From: Brachionus plicatilis
Lineage: Eukaryota > Rotifera > Eurotatoria > Ploima > Brachionidae
Direction: 5' to 3'
NCBI GenBank assembly: GCA_010279815.1
Contig: QEOQ01000460.1
Span: 224,114-263,080, forward strand
Length of the DNA: 38,967 nt
Made by a program: the position numbers and the translations under genes. Positions 31,649 through 38,967 of the stretch are shown here, one piece after another. Each line of letters begins with the position of its first letter. Positions within the stretch are counted from its first letter, which is position 1. The notes under the pieces are model-generated. The model ran no database searches and was not told the DNA's origin. It saw nothing but the letters and a program-made list of their open reading frames with translations.

Positions 31649-32515
31649 CAGACTTGTGCATAAGCCAGTAAGTCTTAGTCAAGTCAGGGACTTGACTTAA
31701 GATTTTTTTTTTAAATTAAAGTCATTTTACTGGGTCTTGTACCCTTCCCGGACAATTGTCCATGGACAATCATATATGTCTGATTGGTGGACAAATTTTT
31801 TATTTTATTGTCCATGTATTTTTTCAATTGTCCACCTGTATTTCTAATTGTCCAGGTAATTAAGTAAACTTATAACAGCTTTTAAAATAAATAAAAAAAT
31901 TGCTTATTAAACTTGCAATATTTTTGAAATAAAAACGCTTAAAAAAATTTATTTTCAATTATCAAACAAAAAATGACGCATTTAAGTAAAAAAAAGTAAA
32001 ATTTTTTTTTGATTGAGACAAAAAGTTAAATAGATAATTAATTATATTGAATAATTGACTTAAAATAAATAAATTTTTTTTGTGTATTGTCCACATATTT
32101 TTCTAATTGTCCACCTATATTTCTAATTGTCCACCTGTTTTTCTAATTGTCCAGGTAATTTAAAAAAAAATTTTTTTATAAAAAATTTGTCCACCAATCA
32201 GACATATATGATTGTCCATGGACAATTGTCCGGGAAGGGTACAAGACCCATTTTACTTGACTTGACTTAGAATGACTTTTTTGGGAAAGTCAATAAAAAA
32301 CGGGTAACAAGCATCCAATCCTAATTATGATTCTTTAAATTTTAATGTTGTATATATTAGAAAATTAATTAGAAGATTTTTTATCAAATTCCTTCGAAAA
32401 CACAGATTAAATTTTTTGAAATTCAAGTCATTCTAAGTCAAGTCAAGTCAAGTCGAATGACTTCACCAAAAAATGACTTAAAAATGACTTTAATTTTTGA
32501 CTTACGCACAAGTCT
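31649..32515. mobile_element. Outer hAT-like MITE, interrupted by a younger MITE
   Basis: The left end is CAGACTTGTGCATAAG and the right end, reversed, CAGACTTGTGCGTAAG. The element is flanked by an identical 8-bp duplication ATTAAATC (31641-31648 and 32516-32523). An 8-bp duplication with CAG termini fits the hAT superfamily. The interior is rich in GACTTGACTT. Without the 518-bp insert and its 8-bp duplication the element is about 341 bp, too short for a transposase, so it is non-autonomous. The imperfect ends show it is older than its insert. Confidence 0.82.
31732..32249. mobile_element. Young 518-bp MITE nested in the hAT-like MITE
   Basis: The terminal inverted repeats are identical over 72 bp and begin GGGTCTTGTACCCTTCCC. 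An identical 8-bp duplication ATTTTACT flanks the element (31724-31731 and 32250-32257). Inside each arm are palindromes (GGACAATTGTCC, ATTGTCCATGGACAAT), and internal subterminal copies of ATTGTCCAC repeat about three times near each arm. There is no coding capacity. The 8-bp duplication fits hAT, P or Merlin transposases; the GG start recalls Merlin, but the superfamily is open. Perfect arms and duplication mean recent insertion. Confidence 0.9.
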
Positions 32516-32523
32516 GATTAAAT

Positions 32524-33807
32524 CTAAATAATAATAAAAGATGACATTTGACTGAATATTATTTATTATAATTATTTTTTAAATATTTAAATTATTTTAA
32601 GCGTCAATCTATTGATAAAATAATTACTTAGATACCCGTATAAACAAACGAATATCTAAAATTTAATTTACCTGTCGATTTTCTATCCTGATTATGATTT
32701 CAGAAAGAATAAACCAATTATTTATGGCAAAATTCTAAAAATCTAAAAGAACAGAATTTAGAAGACTTTATTTTAAATTAATTTTTTTAATTTACAAGTG
32801 GGACTTTTTTTCTAGTGAATCATGTGTTGAATTTTTTTAAAAAAAGAGTGACATTTTTAGTAGCTATTTTTTTCAAATAACTTTTTTACTGTGTAGCATT
32901 TTACAAAATGACGTAATATTAGACAGATCCAGGATTGGATTCATTTGAAATTTTAAATTTTCTAAATAATTATAATTTTCGAATATTTAAAAAAAAAATT
33001 TTTCAAAAAAGCCAGGCTAGTCTCATGTTGTTGGTAGCAATTTAATTCATGGTTTTGAATTTAATTTAAAGTTTAGCTTCTTGAATAATTTATATGATAT
33101 TTTCGAATATTTTATTTGTGAGCATTTTTTCGAATTAAAATAAAAGTATTTTGACAATAGCATTCGCTATAATTATTAAACGAAAATTTTATTTTTAGCA
33201 AATTTTTTAGCAAATAATTAAATTTGACGCATTTTAATAACACCTTAGCTTAATATTATTTAGAAAATGACGAGACAAATAAAACAAATTTTGTTTGTTT
33301 CATTAACATTGAAATAGACTAAATTTTTTGAAATAAATAGTGATACAAAATTTAGATTAGTTAACCTTAAAAATTAATAATAAAGGCTGGTTAAAAAGCG
33401 TTAATTTATCTAAAAATTAGACTGAAGAGTTTTGGTATTTATTTCTAAATTAAAAGCTTTAAGGTATGATGGAATTTTCAAAAACTTGGTCTTATTTACC
33501 ATTGCCAAACTGCTTGGCAACAGTGATGTCAATCAGCTGCCTCTAATCAAAACATTTCGCATTTAAAAATCCATGTAAGCTGCTTGAAAAAATTCATTTT
33601 TTTTAGTTTAAAATAAAATTTTGCATTGATTTACTAGAGTAGTTTGACTAAGCTTAATTATAATATCAGTTATATATCAAACAAATAAAATATAAAAAGT
33701 GGTCCGACTTTATATTGTAAAAAAAAATGGTTCGACTTAAACTCACAATCGTTCGATTCTAAAACTTAGTTAAATTTAAACCAAAACTCAAATATGTTCT
33801 TGTTCTA
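32524..33807. other. Gene-free AT-rich stretch
   Basis: Nothing coding is seen. The inverted repeat TTGCCAA-ACTGC-TTGGCAA lies at 33502-33520, about 570 bp upstream of the HMG-CoA reductase start; a regulatory role is possible but unsupported. Confidence 0.45.
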
Positions 33808-33981
33808 TTATTTTAAAAATAGTGCGTTTTGAATAATTTGAAGCAATGGTTGGTTTCTTCCGCACTTTAAAGACAAAAAAATGGCATTTTTTCCATCAAA
33901 ATATTTTTTCTCATTTTTCACAAATTTGCATCTGTCTAGACTTGCATGGAGTACTCGTTTATTCAGACCTAAAATCTTCAT
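33808..33981 (-). CDS. Small frame with one ankyrin-like repeat, doubtful
   Basis: From the first ATG (33981) the frame gives 57 residues ending in a stop at 33808. FDGKNAIFLSLKCGRNQPLL fits the spacing of an ankyrin repeat (DGxTPLHxAxxxGxxxxV). The frame is open upstream to a TTG at 34023. It could be the last exon of a minus-strand gene, a relic, or chance. It lies 103 bp from the HMG-CoA reductase ATG in divergent orientation, where a promoter would be expected. Confidence 0.2.
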   Translation of the reverse strand: MKILGLNKRVLHASLDRCKFVKNEKKYFDGKNAIFLSLKCGRNQPLLQIIQNALFLK

Positions 33982-34084
33982 AATATTGCAATATTTCTGA
34001 ATTATGAAATATGAGTTACTCAATAATGGTTGCTTTAATTAACAAATTTTAGCTTTTTAGATAAGATTCCATCATTATCCGGAG

Positions 34085-37000
34085 ATGGAAAGTCAAAAAA
34101 TTCTCAGCGATGTGTTCAAATTGTTTAGCGGAACGAGCGTATACAACCCGTTCGAGGTTATTATTGTCATGATATCAATATGTATCAGTCTATCAATATT
34201 GTCAAATACAACCAATGTTACAAAACCAGATACTGAATTGCCCAAGATAAACATCGATCCGGCCACTAACTTCTCATTTCTAATGCTACTTCGGTGCCTA
34301 GCGTTCATTTGTGTCCTTTTTCAGCTGAAAAAACTTCACAAAATCCACTCAAAATTTAATTTTTGTAATTTAAAAAAAATTGTCAAAAGGTAAAAAAACA
34401 AAAAAAATTTTTATTCTAGTTCTGTCCATTTTGGTCACTCTTGTTGCGAGTATTATCCTAAACAACGCATTGCTTAGCTGGTTCAAATTCGAAATCTCCA
34501 ACTCTTTTATCCTAATAGTGTAAATTTAAAAAAATTTTGACTTCTAATATTAAAATAAAATCAATTCTTTTTTTTTAAAGTGATATTGTTATTTATACAT
34601 TATTGTTGATTGATGTAAAAAAGTGTAATATTATATTCAATAGTGCATTCGAAATTAAGAATTTGAAAGAAGCGAAAAAATCTGTGGTACAGAATTTGGC
34701 GTCGTATGCATCCAGCTCAAGTTTAGACACTTTTTGTATGATTTTACTAATTGCTTTGGGAAATCTTAGTGAATCGAAAGAGATTAAAAATTTTTCAATA
34801 TTTGGCTGTTTGTTGCTTGCATCGAACTTTTTAATATCATTAACAATATTTCCGGCTCTGCTCTCACTCATTCTTCAAGTAAGTTTAATTTAATTCAACA
34901 AAATCCCTAGCACTTTCTTTCGGTTTATTTAACAGTAATTTTTTTTAGATTAAAATTTAGGTTATCTTATCGCTTTTTTTACGACAAGTTAATTATTTGT
35001 TTTTTTTTTAATTAAACTACAAAAGTTACCCTTTTTATCAGAAAAAAATTACTTTATTTATAATTTATTTTGATTAAGTCCTTTAGCAGTACAAATTAAT
35101 ATTAAAAAAATAAAATTTAAAGTGAAAAAAAATGAAAAATATACCAAAATAAAATTGAAAAAAAGACAAAAAATATAAACCTAAAATTTAAATAAAAACG
35201 ATACAAAAAAGAAAATATAGTAAGATAGCCATTAAACAAAAGATTTGAGTATTCGATAAAAAATTTGGCGATTGATATTTATTATCAATCTGACCAGAAA
35301 CAGAAACAGAATGACTCAGTCCTGCCCTTATCAAAAAATCAAAAGGATTTAAATCTTTTAAGATCCTTATGATGAGACAAATAATTTCTTATCCTAAATT
35401 TAAATAAATATACGAAATTATTAATAAGTTTTATTTTTTTGCAATTAGTTTTTGAGAAAGAGTTAAAAGATAAATCCAAAAATGACCTAATAAGAGATTC
35501 ATATAGAATTTTTAATATTTTTTCATTAAAATTCCTATTTTTTGTTCGAATAAAATTTTTTTAAGTAAACTATTTTTATTTAGCCTTGGATTACAGCGTT
35601 TCTTGATTTCATCATCAACCATTGAAGTTAAAAAATATTCCTGGATCTAATTCTGTGTCAAGATACTTCACTTTTTTCTATCTTCAAGCTTTTACCCATT
35701 ATTGAAGACATCCAATAACAAAAAAATAATTTTGTTTTCTTATTCTTGGTGATTTCTAAAAGATTATTTACCGAACCTTAATGGACACTTGGACATTTCT
35801 TGGATTCATTGTATTTTCATGGCTAATGTGATAAATAAAATTTCCTTTGAATTTGATAGAGTCAAACAATGAACTTGCTCAGGGAATAAGTTAGGATGGT
35901 AAGTTTATTTTTTTAATTTAATGGAAATCCATCATTCAAATTCTGTTAAAGAATTTAAAATTTAAAAAAAATAAACAACACATTTTTCTCTCTAGTAAAT
36001 GATTCCAATTTTTTTCATTAAAAACTTAAGATTAATTAAGCAGTTCGTTGATGTTTTTGGAACCACGACATTTCTTAAAATTAAGAACAATCCTTTGGTG
36101 ATAAAAAATTAATTTTGTTTTTGAAGTACATTCCAATTAGATAAACTTGGATTGATTTAAAAAAAGATGATAAATAAAATTGTTTTGTTAAATTTTATTC
36201 CATCAAATTGTGAAAAGATAAGAAAATGACTAAAAAGTTTTTTACACGATGTGCTATTATAAAGTAAATTAAATTTTAATTTTTCAGAATTTCATTATAA
36301 TTTTGTTTTAAATATGATTTAATTTCCATCACATTGAAATAAACTTTACATTGCCTCAAAAACTTTTAATCTTTAAAACCCAGAAAGATAATTGAAAAAT
36401 TAAAAAACTAATTTTAAATTATAAGTTTAAATCAACAAACGAAAACAAATGTGAAAAATTAGATAAATCAAAATCCGAAACTCAATTGGCAAACAATTCA
36501 ACTCCATTAGCGGCATTAAATTCGCTTAAAAATCCAGTTCTGATTTATGTCAAGCTTTTGATGACATTTTTTTTAATTGGCGTTCATTTAAAACTTAAAT
36601 TTTTTAATGAAAAAGAATTTCAGACATCAAGTAATTTAACTATAAATCAGTCCAAAAACTAGATGATTTTTTTGAATATAATTTTAGACCATTCGAATAG
36701 TACCAATGATAAGACAGAACAGAATGACTTTCAAGGCGATGCAAAAGATAAACTATTGCTTTACACCGAGTCCTGTTTACTCATATCTTTAATAATCTAT
36801 ATATTTTCAACTAAGTTTATAAAGAGAAATGACGAGACCGATTCCGAATGTCAGACTAGTGTGAATCAAACTAGCACTAGTTGTCAAACCGAGCCAGTAA
36901 GTGTGGAAAGTGAGATTGTTGAAAATATACAAGTTTACCAAACACGTCCTACCGAAGAGTGTCTCAAATACATGAGAGAGAAGCCTGCCAGACTTTTGGA

Positions 37001-38282
37001 AGACTTTAATGAAGAAGAAATAGTTGAGTTGGTACTCAAAAAGCACATTCCCATTTATAAATTGGAAAGTTATTTTAAAAAACTAGAACGGGCTGTGAGC
37101 ATACGCAGGAAAGTCATTGAAGCCAAAATGAATCAGGAATACACATTCAAGAGCTTGCCTTATGAAAATTATGATTATTCAAAAATAATTGGTTCCTGTT
37201 GCGAAAATGTAGTTGGTTATGTGCCAGTGCCATTGGGAATAGCCGGCCCTCTTCTAATAGATGGCAAATATTACCAAATTCCAATGGCTACCACTGAGGG
37301 AACTTTGGTGGCAAGTACAAACCGAGGCTGTACGGCACTCTCTTCGTCTCAAGGAGTGTTTACCAGGGTTTTATCTGACGGAATGACGCGAGCTCCTCTC
37401 ATTGAATTTCCAAGTGCAATGAGAGCAGCTGATGCCAAAGAATGGCTGGACATACATGAAAATTTTTATACAATAAAAATAGCATTCGAATCCACGAGCC
37501 GATTTGCCAAGCTTGAGTCATGCAAGTGCTGTGTAGTTGGAAAATATTTATACATTAGGTTCAAGTCAACTACGGGAGACGCAATGGGCATGAACATGTT
37601 GAGCAAAGGCTCCGAAAAAGCACTACAAGAATTGCAGAAGCATTTTCCGGATGCAAATATCAAAAGTGTTAGTGGTAATTACTGCACAGACAAAAAGTCA
37701 TCGGCCATAAATTGGATTGAGGGAAGAGGAAAGTCGGTAGTGTGTGAAGCGGTTATTAAGGGCGATGTGGTCAAGTCTGTGCTAAAAACAAGCGTGAAAG
37801 ATTTGGTTGATTTGAATTTGACCAAAAATTTGGTCGGGTCAGCCATGGCTGGCAGCATTGGCGGCTTTAACGCGCACGCTGCTAATATAGTAACAGCAGT
37901 TTTTATTGCATGCGGACAGGATCCGGCACAAGTTGTTGAAAGCAGCAATTGTTTGACATGGATGGAGTGTGTTGACTCAGAAGATTTGTACATATCTTGT
38001 ACAATGCCGTCCATTGAAGTCGGAACTGTCGGAGGCGGAACAATTCTAGACGCTCAATCATCGTGTCTTAAGATGCTTGGTGTTCATGGTGCTCACAAAA
38101 ATGCCGGAGAAAATGCGTCCAATCTGGCCAGGATTATTGCATCGGCAGTAATGGCTGGCGAGTTATCATTAATGTCCGCCTTGGCAAGTGGACATTTAGT
38201 CAATAGTCACATGAAATATAACAGATCGACTATTAATTTGGTAAGCCAAGCGTTTTCTAAAACAATTAACAATCATCTTTAA
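34085..38282 (+). CDS. HMGCR: HMG-CoA reductase
   Basis: This is the endoplasmic reticulum enzyme that reduces HMG-CoA to mevalonate, the committed step to isoprenoids. Five exons, 34085-34364, 34420-34519, 34581-34878, 36426-36630 and 36688-38282, join in frame to 825 residues. The first four encode the multi-helix membrane domain including the sterol-sensing region ([27 protein letters not shown]). A spacer rich in S, T and E precedes the catalytic domain. Catalytic residues are E498 (TTEG), K630 (CTDKK), D706 (CGQD) and H802 (NSHM); NADPH and substrate motifs DAMGMN and GTVGGGT are intact. S808 in NRSTINL matches the AMPK-phosphorylated Ser872 of mammals. The INSIG-binding YIYF of vertebrates is replaced by CVLF (76-79). 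Intron 3 is 1.5 kb; the other three are 55-61 bp. Confidence 0.95.
34879..36425 (+). other. Large intron 3 of HMG-CoA reductase
   Basis: This is the one long intron in the gene (1,547 bp), with a strong GTAAGT donor and an ATTATAAG acceptor. It separates the last sterol-sensing helix from the following helix. I see no transposon ends or coding frames in it, only AT-rich sequence with A-runs near 35100-35220. Confidence 0.75.
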
Positions 38283-38967
38283 ACTATCCATTATTTTATT
38301 AAGTTTTTTGTATTTTAAATTTTTTTTTTTTTTTGAAATTTGTTTGAATTTTTAAATTGAAAATATAATAAAAAATTAAAGGAAAATGTTTTATTAATGG
38401 AGAACGGTTTTGTTTGGCTATATTGATTACGGTCTTTACAGCAAAATGTAAATAAATATTTATAAAAAATATGTATGTGTTGATTTATACTTTTATCTAT
38501 GCTATTGAAAAAGTCAAATTTTAGCTGTATTACAAAATCAAAAGGTATTAAATATTTAATTAAATTGATATTCTCTTATTCATTTTTTGATTACAATTAA
38601 ATTTTGTCAAATTCTCCTTAGAAAAAAAATAATTTATCGACAAGCAATCATCATTTTCTAATAAATATAAAAAACGTTGTATGGTGTAAAAAACTTACAA
38701 ATTAAGACTCCTTTGAACTCAAACCTTGAATAAGATATTACAATATGAATTTGAAAAAGAAATTTCCCTTTCTTCAATAGTAATTTGATTGGACTGCTCG
38801 TCAAGTAGAGTCTTATTGAAGTAAAGATAATCAATAAAAAAATGTTATCTTTTGAAATCCTTACCTTTATGAAACTTTTTGCGTACTTAAAAAATTCATC
38901 AATCTGTCATGTTTTCATCAAAATTTTTAAGTAACAACTTTAAATAGATAAATTTATTCTTAAATAT
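38283..38967. other. HMG-CoA reductase 3' UTR and AT-rich flank
   Basis: An AATAAA at 38367-38372, 85 bp after the stop codon, is the best candidate polyadenylation signal. Beyond it I see no gene to the window end. Confidence 0.45.

Noticed and set aside
30720..32520. CRISPR-like array from repeated GACTT words
   Set aside because: The repeats are irregular in length and spacing, have no unique spacers, and lie in a eukaryotic genome among MITE ends.
36663..36687. Start of HMGCR catalytic exon at the ATG of 36663
   Set aside because: That ATG is inside a 57-bp intron. The preceding exon (36426-36630) encodes a membrane helix and joins in frame at 36688.

Overview
The window is AT-rich animal nuclear DNA. 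Genes such as a GABA-B receptor, WDPCP/Fritz, CCDC33, OGG1 and HMG-CoA reductase point to a ciliated metazoan. Very AT-rich flanks, many 50-60 bp introns, several intronless genes and mixed DNA transposons suggest a small-bodied protostome. A monogonont rotifer of the Brachionus type is my best guess, but it is an inference from gene style and not from any marker. Two runs of N (13085-13296 and 27651-27843) are assembly gaps.

Layout. Positions 341-2173 (minus) hold the 5' half of a GABA-B receptor subunit 1 gene, whose seven-helix part lies beyond the left edge. Positions 2174-8415 are gene-free. An intronless membrane-anchored short-chain dehydrogenase of the retinol dehydrogenase 11-14 type lies at 8416-9423 (minus). 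Positions 9424-13496 hold a decayed coding-like patch, a Merlin-type DNA transposon remnant (11634-12696) and a gap flanked by duplicated sequence. A secreted-type amidase lies at 13497-15125 (minus). Positions 15126-18960 are repeat-rich, with an 18-bp-stem hairpin carrying an E-box, a fold-back Tc1/mariner element (16002-16779) and a G/T-rich minisatellite.

A ten-exon CCDC33 gene (18961-22253, plus) converges on an intronless WDPCP/Fritz gene (22776-24932, minus); both family members are linked to cilia or sperm flagella. Next come two broken LINE copies (25198-26400). A three-exon, 120-residue gene resembling ashwin (28348-28814, minus) follows 125 bp behind OGG1 (28940-29992, minus). Positions 30065-33807 are repeat-rich and contain a young 518-bp MITE nested inside an older hAT-like MITE, each with an intact 8-bp target duplication. 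The window ends with a complete five-exon HMG-CoA reductase gene (34085-38282, plus, 825 residues).

The genes are ordinary housekeeping, sensory and ciliary genes and do not form one pathway. The most unusual content is in the mobile elements (nested MITEs, fold-back Tc1, Merlin remnant with an AT-hook-like reading frame) and in the small ashwin-like gene, which only appears when two 52-53 bp introns are removed. Exon models were built by hand from reading frame, GT/AG sites and remembered family motifs; no search was run.
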